A stretch of DNA of 64,000 nucleotides, taken from Saccharopolyspora sp. SCSIO 74807 (GTDB lineage: Bacteria; Actinomycetota; Actinomycetes; Mycobacteriales; Pseudonocardiaceae). Positions 18,001 to 22,055 of the stretch are shown in pieces. Made by a program: the position numbers and the translations under genes. Below the pieces are notes generated by a model. It saw only the letters and a list, made by a program, of their open reading frames with translations. It had not been told where the DNA came from and ran no database searches. Position 1 is the stretch's first letter. Every line of letters starts with the position of its first letter. The stretch covers positions 808,501 through 872,500 of the forward strand of contig NZ_CP146100.1 of NCBI RefSeq assembly GCF_037023755.1, given 5' to 3'.

Positions 18001-19154
18001 GCCCCGCCCGTTCGGCCGCCCGCGCCACCTCGCGCGAAGGCACCGAACATGCCGTCCGCAGCACCACCGTGATGATCGTCGGTGGCCAGGTACACCAGCG
18101 GGTTGCTCGCGGGCACCGACAGCATCTGCAGCGAGGCATCCGCCATCCCGCCCAGCTTGCGCATCCCGGGGGGCCAGTCCGCCCCTTCCTGCTTCTTCGC
18201 GAAATTCGTGCCGTGCTGGGAGTTGAAGTCGTCGATCTTCTTGTTGAACTCGCGGACGCTCTTCGCGTTCGGCCGCTCCGGCACCTTCGCGAAATTCGTG
18301 CCGTGCTGAGAGTTGAAGCTGTCGATCTTCTTGTTGAACTCGCGCGGCCCCTGGCTCAGCTTCGCCTCGGCCCGCACCGCCACCGACCGCGCCGCACCAG
18401 CAGCCGCACCTGCGGCACCACCACCGATCGCACCGCCGATCGCGGAACCCTTGATGGACTCCTTGTTGATCTTGTCCCGGGTTCCCTTGTTCTTCTGATC
18501 GAGCTGAATACCACCGTCCATCCCGGCCATGAACGCCGTACCGAAAGCCGCACCGCCCGCGGCGTACTTCGCCGTCGTCCACGCGCGCTTGCCGATTTCC
18601 TTGGCCACGCCCTGCGTGCTCGCACCTCGCAGCGCGGTGGGGATCTTGCTGACCACCGATGCCGTGCGCGACGCGATCTGCTTGATCAGCTGCTGCAATC
18701 CGACTTGCATCACGCCGCGGGCAGTAGCGATGACGGCACCCGCCAGCGGCGCCAGGATCAGGGTCGACAGCAGATACGCGACCTCCGCCGCGACCATGAT
18801 CGTCATGGCGATGAACATGATCCGCGTCTTCTCGATGTCCGCCGCGGCATCCTTGGCCTGGCTGCCCAGATCGCGCGCCGACTGCTCCTGCCCACGCAGG
18901 GCCTCCGGCGACGTGGTGCCCAGCTTGTCGACCACTTGCTTGGCGAACTCGCCGTCCAAGACGTCGTCGATCTCCCCCGACAACGAATCCAACCGGTCCG
19001 CCGTGTCCCGGCACGTATCGGCGTACTGGATCAGCGCCTGGCTGATGTTCCGAAGGCCGAACTCATTGCCCTCCGGCAGCTCCATGCCGATCGTGCCCTT
19101 GAGGAAGTCCTGCAAGCCGTCCGGCAAGTCGTTGGTTTCGTCATAACCACTCAC
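1..19154 (-). CDS. Giant modular T7SS-associated toxin-like protein with lonely-Cys and glycosyltransferase domains (3' end beyond window)
   Basis: The frame is open for 6,384 codons from a GTG at 19154, preceded by GGAGGT, to the left edge with no stop. Residues 1-100 resemble WXG100-like toxin N-termini (GMELPEGNEFG near residue 25). Hydrophobic helices follow at about 105-150, then Gly/Ala-rich helices. A Ser/Pro/Gln/Thr-rich linker runs from about 330 to 950. Further modules are HELLHRLGIPDEY (His 1322), a charged coiled coil (about 1380-1450), tandem 80-aa helical repeats (about 1620-1770), long regions of unknown function (about 2050-4300), lonely-Cys domains (WLSC Cys 4403 and 5344) and a DxD glycosyltransferase (about 4600-4800). 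Near-identical 87-aa blocks occur at about 5650-5865. The last visible residues restart a module that precedes the HELLH domain. Family knowledge: such giant lonely-Cys proteins occur in Streptomyces and relatives with unknown function. Secretion by the adjacent T7SS and effector activity are inferred. Confidence 0.85.
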   Translation of the reverse strand, partial: MSGYDETNDLPDGLQDFLKGTIGMELPEGNEFGLRNISQALIQYADTCRDTADRLDSLSGEIDDVLDGEFAKQVVDKLGTTSPEALRGQEQSARDLGSQAKDAAADIEKTRIMFIAMTIMVAAEVAYLLSTLILAPLAGAVIATARGVMQVGLQQLIKQIASRTASVVSKIPTALRGASTQGVAKEIGKRAWTTAKYAAGGAAFGTAFMAGMDGGIQLDQKNKGTRDKINKESIKGSAIGGAIGGGAAGAAAGAARSVAVRAEAKLSQGPREFNKKIDSFNSQHGTNFAKVPERPNAKSVREFNKKIDDFNSQHGTNFAKKQEGADWPPGMRKLGGMADASLQMLSVPASNPLVYLATDDHHGGAADGMFGAFARGGAGGRTGGASGEASSRADASAQAALDATNAVTQDGKLKIPEVASSGDALSTTSSDLSGSTLDGGSDFSSDAETLNGDADRASTVSQGPDDGAVSSPGDAPVTTSSDGAGTADGDPGGSTEPSGSPSRSVSDFLGGANTEDSTVSSGQGETISSADAPPPSGAHEPSQQAGGVAPGAAHGGAAPGQGGASGAAAGPGAHAPGRGGAAVGGVPPASAAGPAAPSAVPPSTSSTGPGPSGQSVQPGSATQSGPATQSGSPAPSGQQPGATQPGATQSGATQPGTTQPGTTQQAQSGRPEGDTANGRQPDHSGERPQSTETAEGTATANEQARPDDAAAPGRADAQPDADNPTGEQGTLHSAGEDAPTPESGDRPEQPDVPARDEEAILDGAPPLAERPESSDVQRSEPEAPARTDESTSDGAVPDGERPADQYGRTDDRGEPVPGGEPLENGEPAPTGSVPGQFHQSPQNPGQLPAGQSARGGAPDPGVDQGRTAQQDPRAASSRPDTTVPGPRTGGSADAPAANQPRQTSSGPASTSDASNPATSSRGPAADTARRDAADDEQGPNLVPPDSRAAGETTQPEHDGTTQQRPADPPRHDPPPLFAYLAGGFEHFVPPAELSRHAGDASTANRLRIPSGDVIGRNRSLVHGGVAAQRPVVSAWGSSTGTAFTRGPVPEGATGPVGDSPREPGPGSPDAEGNARTDDGAHDPNRPAEDPAWRRSMARSAPWFDPQPDPLRPDEWEHLRGALPDATVRTTWRLATMNGSYLPGQLRYDWRRIEVRPGRFVQEFTFKAGLETEQQLKLLELTDDLELLRAQHADNRVTRTEEVLDRLRAESADTARIERAQARLETRRNEAAEQWKTARAAHAEVMHRQQLIDDMKQQTWLRMDALVNRGYRMPGSGDQFHFRVEFFDDPAQGHAPIELSSDPATRSHMSLWNMHEAGDVFVHELLHRLGIPDEYAEAPPFRVGSRRTADGQVWPEYTVNLHVNGDAHLAPYRDEVAAAERDAAELTEVAEQDRQYAEFLGPRPDAGSGDAPRQVIDAHDRAAAAQQQAQRKQEEAAQARQRLVDEQHKVEQLRARAVDGVEKFYRPDRMNNSNDPSAGYFVKLELDNGQPISDSIGITIEPDSTGDRSSWGIDEDGTRIARKVGRTLGLDDGFLGQLENGAVDGKVPRPDGADERRVLNRADPPMPRDTATGRPHRAQNMHVPDDGLMGTNPKSFLPRHLWRIQDVAHSQGLRPDMAIPGAERLARRVDHLLSREQVDSDAVLTELGKAGGDPAAVQQLRTAFLDGTGEPLDAMLQLHFGDDALSRAQWRAEDAANGKPDATVSAQRLEQLLSRDQVSEEAVLTELGKAGGDPAAVQQLRTAFLDGTGEPLDAMLRLDLGDEGYHRAQWQLELGDPATLQSLDEAPPSTPDSQEGRGWRSGNPPRHDPPPPPFAHLLDSAGQPPTARPPRDGADGSALEVPAGGRNRAGSGPYEGVSGVMGGAQSAQRPVEGAATGTSFTRQTTLDEDVRGAAERGYGKLSPAAARSALDATGALLSDARARPDTVPTSLWQAIAYRMAQQEHGRAQELVQRYQADPDSLTSDGGPHRTGRPDVDAAQSGQNRPQDAERSPERNGDDGAGRDGDRQDNSGDRQETSDKPETPMSADEIREALPEYIRDGQSLGPLTPIGATRRPELSGENTRDLPFTGPDVVASLNKLLPGKAGKWEDVHLAQKQIDNEPQSLVGEGDTFIVRKGGEYYELGVKATPLWDRVRPMKTVLDADMRARTIPVNNISDFTLADRNDLSRDGTFSPQLAYTAIPGLYLYVNPTVPFTYSEGATSKHTGKFGASNRFDLKNLQDVEVPMRFDFTLRGKHGERVIPSGVLPDVDPATQRFRPFTITDVGNVALRVPVGLDSGRWLGNLLAAEYARGDSYASPLDAGRLENLGAAGVHRLGQLGDAGRRAIRDSNVTGATIHIKPSRGSFFEQVKARLDRKYSQETDVGAHGRPVLANFLHGSNIAALLPKMAVFDGAHPQDGWTRIDDEIYRGRGLSKFRTQPGTRVEMRAVAKWIKLAGEQPDLRNRNAGISNSGRAETRSAGRGGGVNVVAGPGGEVLGHRAMAGPNVGFSRGANHAQEVSGSTEVANTLEKTGDTVGQQLAFEIQVRELGGRPFTLDGLFVADMLGDLPSGREAGLFDGTPLAARHQPGEFRSGADRTHFLPESVENGHAFVGDLAEFPVGRELHDRLADLLRDVPLRGKRLDSNKFVGRFDDPDFAKGLSARISEALKREQDLAGVLADEQVFQQVAPLLLGEGLYLPVYAKEFAHDYVSMIRLSMDFDNVRDGDPLQVGARDDEANGDPAADNGSRTGDTADTDGEANTDGAANTADTPANGSSKTGAQGRVHTIQKTTEKIGAKTSRSTSWSAIGGFQTRFYSALGGGLNVLFGGYRTDFTRSHRQDYESSKQTVAEGKRAAGSLQANGKVDPQPLREFRADFHLRAEVLSYVRPSEGLRRVLPQRPGRDVPKFQALTAGLPLDLPPEQHGRHRKLANPAAPITSTVDARFVVPESLVSRGRLGDAGDVPHSEQAARGTEESPQSEHAGQPEQVGDRTGGSQRADADSPEPVIQQLGDPPPLSELPAGATRKLDYARLVGFQGGEVLGKMAQDLLKRVTNDDPIVRFPVPEIVRPVQAMINPRRIEADPQRFSRPRTAELSYQRARANLHVSMATTLKPVLDDSAPVTRSEYELMSRELTARNKVGHARGWNVTSAGFVGSVFLGYLGGSQHDGHLAQGQGIGVVNTSPYSTSRGAETTRGVESGHRTRIENPPQPVYLARVKVHAGMVAEGRYRGNLDPFNWFPDRSGVRRRGNIAELPGTQLMWLTKDQLDELRPGLPEQDGTAAPDAPVRPGEPAEAGPSEPPPRAEQDGPAEPPLPVPPALDPQRAVRPSFGLGGIIDPVDLRDQLGQVRTSLAERYGTDVAQALLPQDSAGNWHQNQDLLNTLLSDVNDAAKQTMNGGERTELRYERRFRGNTYHFALEAEFAPHGDGKLVHANKLKVTNLATPSVEKKANRGRTMLSTMLGARLGGRGSEIRTGPEHHPSYGAAGAGGALQSRWGFRKRTGTETEETGLEHSAETIGPVAEYGGDLRLKLRVGRNEESFTDAVAVDRPVAVTKLLEESLPAPESRYGQVTRRGRVPEAEHTPEALADWQEQGHPQPVPDSQWGEHFFGDVQEVVDAARGALGDTGIRGSEELSRTLTSSITLAQVLAGLPVGGFNVPLHGLGRTLEVRVRFPDAPKFGSTSDAVELLNKIKPKIERSSELETGHTSEVRQTEPWGMGGERHASDRHAFGQHSGYFARDLMALSSRDPAKLTQTGELHSYEAERQPTADSVIHNEETLTRALLNNVEFRVVARENPSGMPLVGSVVDGWRGLSTGARDVAFRDAYVNRMYNDVATEHTGHTLSPELAQATKDLKEKGKTYREATQQLVAAREEAQRQEAQRQDGGQRDGDSAQPGRAAEDSAGRDGVAEAERQESAARSEFWKTKRDWDRLTVAEQARDAQAREQARRARLRGESPPQRDDRPARHDEHRQHEPGRPARRGNRGDSPLSGWRGLLGGGRPRPEPLPDIPEESGFELSDLGPGDQPARGADELPDPRSPRDDQVPGDTERSTSDGSGRPHDPDYQAPGLLPPIPRIAGDGSLSSWLDELGADDGTVRGEQAAPDSLTPDPTHRPASPQRVEMGATVPPYRALLDALRQSEQRAVDEAARTLGDRDALSRPIRDTGAGRDGATTPDITAPPAWDRAATERLTGRVVRMLEDGLRDRPGELLLTSVDDLVRSHPDPALIWNAAITHLAEHPASGPLIEAATFVREENGRPRPVDLPRHAANVLRLDEAALYQRGGEAGALTRIENPGAPVPDSGATPPESIVPLGRGRSLTAEQVEIVGLRDGPGGEEVGFGFPHSADEAAAMRGAFEHGAVSRASELYGVPEGVRPGVAAAHFADGRFVVRAKSGRLHSLDHEQMAGLLLSAGRLGGGWSQQRPLLWLSCNLGDAVNSAVSRGLRDLLSAHVGEQRVSVGRPELFERGGVKLHGDAGVSRLGDGVVHRADPAELGSQEGHRVRLTGEPEMQPTRRAQEVGEAADRMLRDVEQTVRPDRAEPAPLLGEDYFGLLRPHDRPAWLSDVDISGLTTAELGSLLEAADLTHDAPGSLSRADLTPAPEKVLSVHRPEQTRSDWAEGAVEPLPAELEMPALLHTVWLGGPVLPSGGTAPVWHNFGDAASKYTGGTSVLWTDIPRADFQAARENPAPTDGSPDPHAAVRQMSEWAQRNNVRLVNIHEMFHADSPMRLAARFNSQSAQLSGRGWAGASDIARLEILRAFGGTYTDGDNTVRDPDLAQAVARTPEAWALLTTSKKLIGNSAFAMPRHHPVADYLLEHMERKFAATQRGRFGEAMDLPNQVFDAPKMRSRRYSVMQRGPDLLNDVAAALGYREATDLPTVPAVHPDSAGSWMSDPAEQQGPSSDQVGKPAPIRDPAGSADLTRKVIQTLVRDLHNREGDLHRTAVGPALARHADPDAVSTAALRFIANRPELAGMVRSITDRYWADGKFHDTPLPEAARDLFVVAPTGHRDMLAETVKPAAVRTPATSLDLGPGAGELPAGVRSEVDWMAAVAGALGLEHESGPGPSVEVRGDEAAAQQVASELRERLAQHAPGPLRPDVVVVPESGRTTVDLAVKPLDQNWQAKVDAARDMPVESPESRPEALEDPVPHDSFADQNQGRNEESDSDSDGGFFAMPIRGSGGEQAARRDSVDSDGDSDGGFFAMPIRGSGGEQAARRDSVDSDSDSDGGLFAVQPNRSVEMGPNSADGPESIVPLGRGRSLTADQVDIVGLRDGPGGEEVGFGFPHSADEAAAMRGAFEHGAASRAAELYGVPEGAKPYAAAAHFADGRFVVRAKSGQLHSLDHEQMAGLLLSAGRAGGAWSQQRPLLWLSCNLGDAVNSAVSRGLRELLSAHVGEQRVSVGRPELFERGGVKLHGDAGVSRLGDGVVHRADPAELGSQEGHRVLLPGNTDERASLVGEMSGLAGAVQRRLSTLPAQLFPEVREQVASWPDATSRGVFNNLPADALRAMVRETRGLLERLSGESADQRGSTADNGASSGPGTAANPGEAANPGEASHAPSVPLVSQSDRARFASGIGTLIGQVRRNLAVLPPSALPRVRAQVSAWPAQVQPGMFDRLSLDELRKFERRAQRVLREVRAERGAQVGEIFRQAQQERNHSGAASPGFHRHGLPGGVSSRRAAALDLPVVFRLPQEGFAARLDGLGQRLVDAGVLGSWSPGRGLPDAADPAVVSAVREANARGEWAMVADGSGAVRLVPPPLRPGHDARAWSDFAGVLDEVRAAGGRTENVPGSVGIGFTQPVTPAVDLPVVFRLPQEGFAARLDGLGQRLVDAGVLGSWSPGRGLPDAADPAVVSAVREANARGEWAMVADGSGAVRLVPPPLRPGHDARAWSGFTKALDEVQAAGGHVENIPASAREGFSRPPLTPPEHTRLAQLAKAFEPVLFHLGNQSGGAARGLNAVGPNPLPPDPAAVTSPGDVRGLNGGPHDALDFRHVTGSGNDRVEFRQLSASLDPGVRQAQAELSAALLAAAKDRSIHARLDELLAEPLLLRGGPADLAQLLNLLELLPLSPHAQEQLVRLFAATDPWLDDGGNDPAARAQSVGLPGGRGLLFPGEAYSVQDAARVARTVRSHPDADLVLAGLTPGGDRVRLWNGTTVPGDVFARMLADQGIGRDRPVVLATLARPAGTGFVQQLAHVFDQPVLAAANVVPRAGQLTASRPVADGNGRVRFVPDPQGWVRYSANEQVPTGKTALTELGPDDLGLRGPAEAMELDDRPASEHSAFDSERAADEFLNLPESPAAPTLDEDGDISMDSGPSADESGSSDGGSPTSAARPDDVGRTPVDQPADLRPEREAPVEDRSWRYSEQRTARWFEPLSDPLHPESWEHLRQPIPDGTVHIERLLPQMSSDRVENS
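1567..1828. repeat. 262-bp direct repeat, copy 1
   Basis: This copy and 1933-2194 look identical base for base by eye, with an offset of 366 bp (122 codons). Both lie in frame in the giant gene and encode a block containing LPVVFRLPQEGF and ADGSGAVRLVPPPLRPG. Identity at silent positions points to a recent duplication or gene conversion. Confidence 0.9.
1933..2194. repeat. 262-bp direct repeat, copy 2
   Basis: Second copy of the block at 1567-1828, in the same reading frame. The sequence between the copies is a different linker, so the conserved unit is the 87-codon module rather than the whole 366-bp period. Confidence 0.9.
2906..3495. repeat. 590-bp lonely-Cys repeat, copy A
   Basis: This block is repeated in frame at 5729-6318 (offset 2,823 bp = 941 codons). 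The first 160 bp or so look identical; the rest differs by scattered, mostly silent changes. It encodes the lonely-Cys domain with its WLSCNLGD motif; the Cys codon is at 3123-3125. Confidence 0.9.
3544..3755. repeat. 87-bp tandem repeat (two full units plus a partial third)
   Basis: Units start at 3544, 3631 and 3718. Each encodes 29 residues of the form MPIRGSGGEQAARRDSVDSD followed by a short Asp/Ser/Gly tail ending GGFFA. The period is a multiple of three, so the frame is kept. The repeat sits just upstream (in protein order) of lonely-Cys copy A. Confidence 0.9.
5729..6318. repeat. 590-bp lonely-Cys repeat, copy B
   Basis: Partner of 2906-3495. The Cys codon is at 5946-5948. On the plus strand this copy reads richer in A/C in its second half than copy A, consistent with synonymous divergence from a common ancestor. 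Confidence 0.9.
13889..14227. repeat. 240-bp tandem module in giant gene
   Basis: The segments 13889-13987 and 14129-14227 look identical over 99 bp, with a period of 240 bp (80 codons). The module encodes a helical repeat containing ELGKAGGDPAAVQQLRTAF and a Ser-Arg-(Asp/Glu)-Gln-Val segment. Confidence 0.85.
18195..18344. repeat. Two 60-bp repeats with 90-bp period near the N-terminus of the giant protein
   Basis: Segments 18195-18254 and 18285-18344 differ at only a few bases. Each encodes REFNKKID(S/D)FNSQHGTNFAK. They lie after the Gly/Ala-rich hydrophobic region, at about residues 270-320 of the giant protein. Confidence 0.85.
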
Positions 19155-19222
19155 AGAGACCTCCTTCCTCGTGGGCGCGACCGGTCATTTCCCCCGTTGG
19201 TCAGCGGGCCATGCTCCTGCGT

Positions 19223-19549
19223 TCAGTTTCCGTATTCGTTCTGCTCGATGGCGGCGCGGTTCGCGGCGTCCTGTTTGCGGACGACCTCGATCTGCTTGTC
19301 GATCTGGTCGGCCAAGCCGTTCGGGGCGCCGCTCATGGCCTCAGCGCCCTCTTGCAACTTCTTGTTCGGCTCTTCGAAGTTCTTGATGAACGCCTCACCG
19401 ATATCGTCGTTGCCCCAGCAGCCCCAATGGTCTTCGAGCGTCGTCTTCATCTCGTTGAAGCTCGCCGTGAGGTCCTCGCCCACCGCGCGCAGCTTCTTGT
19501 TGATGTCTTCGAGCGCGTCGGGGTCGATGCGGAAGTTCTCGTCAGCCAT
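19223..19549 (-). CDS. WXG100-family protein (T7SS substrate or chaperone-like)
   Basis: A 108-aa helical protein with the hairpin-turn signature HWGCWGNDDIG at about residues 41-51. This matches the W-x-G turn of ESAT-6/CFP-10-like proteins, and the length (about 100 aa) is usual. Its ATG overlaps the TGA of the upstream YbaB-like gene by 8 nt, suggesting translational coupling. The giant toxin-like gene starts 68 nt downstream. By analogy with other T7SS toxin loci, such a small WXG protein could be a secretion partner of the giant product; that role is inferred. The C-terminus lacks a clear YxxxD/E export motif and ends NEYGN. Confidence 0.85.
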   Translation of the reverse strand: MADENFRIDPDALEDINKKLRAVGEDLTASFNEMKTTLEDHWGCWGNDDIGEAFIKNFEEPNKKLQEGAEAMSGAPNGLADQIDKQIEVVRKQDAANRAAIEQNEYGN

Positions 19550-20003
19550 CCCTGCGGTCCTTCTTCTCGCGCGGGACGCCCGGCAGTTCCTCGGCCATTC
19601 CGACGATCGGCTTCATCAGCTGGTCGAGCACCGTGCTCGGGTCGACCTTGCCGGAGGCGATCCCCGCCAGGTCGACGCCCGGCAGCATGCCGCCGGACAT
19701 CTGCTCGGTCAGCTTGGTCATGCTCTGCGTCCGCCCGGCCTGGATCGTCTCGACGATCACGCTGGCCAGCTGCGCGGGCGCCATGCTGCGGTACTTGTTC
19801 CCGTTGAACTTCAGGCCGGTGAGCTCGCCGCTGCCGTCGAAGGTCGCTTCCAGCGAGTGATCCTTGGCCTGCACGGTCGTGGACTGCCCCTGCTGCTGCT
19901 TGGTGACGTCGGCGACGCGCTCGCGCTCCCGCTCCAGCATGGACATCGCGGAATCGATGTCCGTCGGCACGTCCGGTTTCGGGTCCGGTTTCGGGTCCGT
20001 CAT
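19542..20003 (-). CDS. YbaB/EbfC-like protein in the T7SS operon
   Basis: A 153-aa protein with the YbaB/EbfC pattern: an N-terminal helix (IDSAMSMLERERERVADV, about residues 15-32), a beta segment (GSGELTGLKFNG), and a helix carrying the QLASVIVETIQ pattern. Classical YbaB proteins are about 100-110 aa dimeric nucleoid proteins; this one has extended ends. Divergent members are common beside actinobacterial ESX genes, where their role is not settled. The start ATG has AGGAGG 5 nt upstream and overlaps the previous stop (ATGA). Its own stop overlaps the next ATG. Tight coupling to both neighbours suggests a T7SS-related rather than nucleoid function (inference). Confidence 0.75.
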   Translation of the reverse strand: MTDPKPDPKPDVPTDIDSAMSMLERERERVADVTKQQQGQSTTVQAKDHSLEATFDGSGELTGLKFNGNKYRSMAPAQLASVIVETIQAGRTQSMTKLTEQMSGGMLPGVDLAGIASGKVDPSTVLDQLMKPIVGMAEELPGVPREKKDRRDG

Positions 20004-22051
20004 CGAATCCTCCTGTTCTCCCGGAGCTTTTCCAGGAACTCGTCGGCTCGCGCGCGGTCCGGGCCGGCTTCGGTGGGCTCGTCCGGATTCTCCGGCGGTT
20101 CCTCCGGCTGCTCCGGCCTGCCGAGGCTGCCTGCCACGCCCTGTTGCTCGCCCCAAACCGTCCGCTCGGCGTTGATCGGGATCTGGTTGTCGTCGCGCTG
20201 CTGGCCCGGCTGAGGCGGCATCCCGCCCATCATCGGGCCCATCGGGTGGCCGCCTGCCTGCCCGGTTCCACCCGCGGGCGGTGGTGCCGTGCCGCCCGCG
20301 GGCGCGGTGCCGGTCATCGGCTGCCCGGAGCCGGCGGTGTTCAGGTTCACCGGCGCGCCGTGCGTCCCGGCGGCAGGCGGCGTGCCCGCGCCGGTCGACG
20401 GGTTCGGTGTGGTCATCTGGCCCAGGTCCAACGCGGACGGCGCGGGAGTGCGCGGGACCGAGCTGCTCGGCGGGGAACTTGCGGAAGACGTCGCCGGAGC
20501 GGAACCGGCCGGTGCGGAGGACTGCGCACTGCTGTGCCCGTGCCCGCCTGCCGCGGAGGGGTCGGGACCGGACACGGTTTGCGGTGCCGGACCGGGATTC
20601 GCGGGTGGCTGGGGCGGCGCGGGGGCGCTCGCGGCCGACGCACTCGCCGCGGTGGGAGCGGTGGCCGCCGCGGTCTGCGGGGGAGGTGCACTCGCGTGGG
20701 CCGGCATCGACCGGGCCGGGGCGTGCTGCGGTTCCGCCGAGAAGGTGCGCACCTCGGACGCGGACGAGTCCGAATCCTGTTTGCGCGACACGGTTTCCGG
20801 GCGGTCCGAGCCCGACTCGGAATTCTCGTCCGACTTCGAGTTCTCGTCCGACTTCGAGCTGCTGTCCGGCTTGGAGCTCTCGTCCGATCCGGAGCTCTCG
20901 CCCGACCGGGAACTCCGCTCGGAACCGGACGACCATCCACCCGAGTTGTTCGACTGCCGCCCGAGCACGCCGGACGCGGCCTGCCAGCCACCCACCGAAG
21001 AGTCCTCAGTGGACTTCTCGCTGGTGCGCTTGCCCGCCGAACCCCCGGAGGATCGCCCGCCGAGCACGGCGGGCGAGCTCTGCGCGGCGACCGCGAGCCA
21101 CGGCGCGCCCGTCGGCGATGCCCCGGATTCCGATGCACCACCGGCGTTCGGCGGTCGCCCGGTGTCCTGCCATCCGCCGGAACCGCCCGAAGAATCGCTG
21201 ACCGTCATCGCGCCGGAACCCGAGCCGGACGAGAAGTACATGGCCTGCTGCGCGCCGCCGGAACCGGAAGCGCTCCAGCCACCGGACCCGGACGACGCCG
21301 AGCGCAGCGCGAGCGGATCGGCCGCTCCAGGCGTGCTACCGCCCTTGCCGGGCATCGCCGTCATGGACTTGGCCACGTCGCTGTAGACCGCTGAGATGTC
21401 GTAGACGATCTGCCGGGCCTGCTGGGTGCGCTCCTCGTCGCCCGGCGGCGGTGCCTGCGGACCGTTCCCCGCTGCGTCCGGTGCGGGAGCGCCGAGCGCT
21501 TGGCCCGGCCCGGGCCCGCCCTGTTGCTGCCCGGGAAATCCGGATGGCTGCCCCGGCGACGGCCGGCCCGGACCTCCGGGCACCCGCCCGGGAGCACCCA
21601 GCGCCTGCCCCGGAACTCCCGGCGCCTGCCCGGGAATTCCGGGAGGCTGCCCCGGAACTCCCGGCTGCGCGGCGGCTTGCGCGCTGCGCTGCTGTTCGAG
21701 GTCCCGCATCCGGCGCTGCCCCTCGGCCAGCGCGTCACCGGCGCGGCGCAGCATCCGCGCATAACCCGGTGCCAACGTGGCTTCCAAGACCTTCTCGTTG
21801 TCCGCGGCGAGCCGATCGCCCGCCGCCACGGCGCGGTCGATGGCCTGCCCGGACGAGTGCGTGCCGATGTCCCGCCACTGCGCGCGGAACCGGTCGGTCA
21901 CCTCGCGCAGCCGGTCCGCGGCCCGGTCGAACGCACCGGCCTGCCGGTAGAAGACCTCCGGCGAGCTGCCGTGCACCAGCTGCGCCAATTGCTCGAAGTT
22001 CAACTGCTCCAGGTACGGGTCGGTGGCGGGAGTCGGCTGCGCGCCTGCCAT
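20000..22051 (-). CDS. 683-aa T7SS-locus protein: helical PPE/WXG-like head and Pro/Gly/Ser-rich tail
   Basis: Residues 1-125 are helical (QLAQLVHGSSPEVFYRQAG; RAQWRDIGTHSSGQAI) and resemble the PPE/WXG-like heads of actinobacterial ESX-linked proteins. Residues 130-200 are Pro-Gly repeats such as PGQAPGVPGQALG. The remainder is Ser/Gly/Ala/Pro-rich with an acidic Ser-Asp-Glu-Lys stretch (about 370-420), probably disordered. The C-terminus returns to a charged helical segment (ARADEFLEKLRENRRIR) after VWGEQQGVAGSLGRP. The gene starts 4 nt after the 911-aa gene and overlaps the YbaB-like start by 4 nt, so it belongs to the same operon. An EspK/PPE-like role is possible; no specific function is claimed. 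Confidence 0.75.
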   Translation of the reverse strand: MAGAQPTPATDPYLEQLNFEQLAQLVHGSSPEVFYRQAGAFDRAADRLREVTDRFRAQWRDIGTHSSGQAIDRAVAAGDRLAADNEKVLEATLAPGYARMLRRAGDALAEGQRRMRDLEQQRSAQAAAQPGVPGQPPGIPGQAPGVPGQALGAPGRVPGGPGRPSPGQPSGFPGQQQGGPGPGQALGAPAPDAAGNGPQAPPPGDEERTQQARQIVYDISAVYSDVAKSMTAMPGKGGSTPGAADPLALRSASSGSGGWSASGSGGAQQAMYFSSGSGSGAMTVSDSSGGSGGWQDTGRPPNAGGASESGASPTGAPWLAVAAQSSPAVLGGRSSGGSAGKRTSEKSTEDSSVGGWQAASGVLGRQSNNSGGWSSGSERSSRSGESSGSDESSKPDSSSKSDENSKSDENSESGSDRPETVSRKQDSDSSASEVRTFSAEPQHAPARSMPAHASAPPPQTAAATAPTAASASAASAPAPPQPPANPGPAPQTVSGPDPSAAGGHGHSSAQSSAPAGSAPATSSASSPPSSSVPRTPAPSALDLGQMTTPNPSTGAGTPPAAGTHGAPVNLNTAGSGQPMTGTAPAGGTAPPPAGGTGQAGGHPMGPMMGGMPPQPGQQRDDNQIPINAERTVWGEQQGVAGSLGRPEQPEEPPENPDEPTEAGPDRARADEFLEKLRENRRIR

Positions 22052-22055
22052 CGGT

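Noticed and set aside
51-20213. Very long plus-strand open frames (51-5552, 5568-9668, 9720-16175, 16197-20213)
   Set aside because: They are antisense shadows of the giant minus-strand gene. Their translations are Arg/Pro/His-rich with no recognisable domains, whereas the minus frame gives clear motifs and runs through all junctions without a stop.
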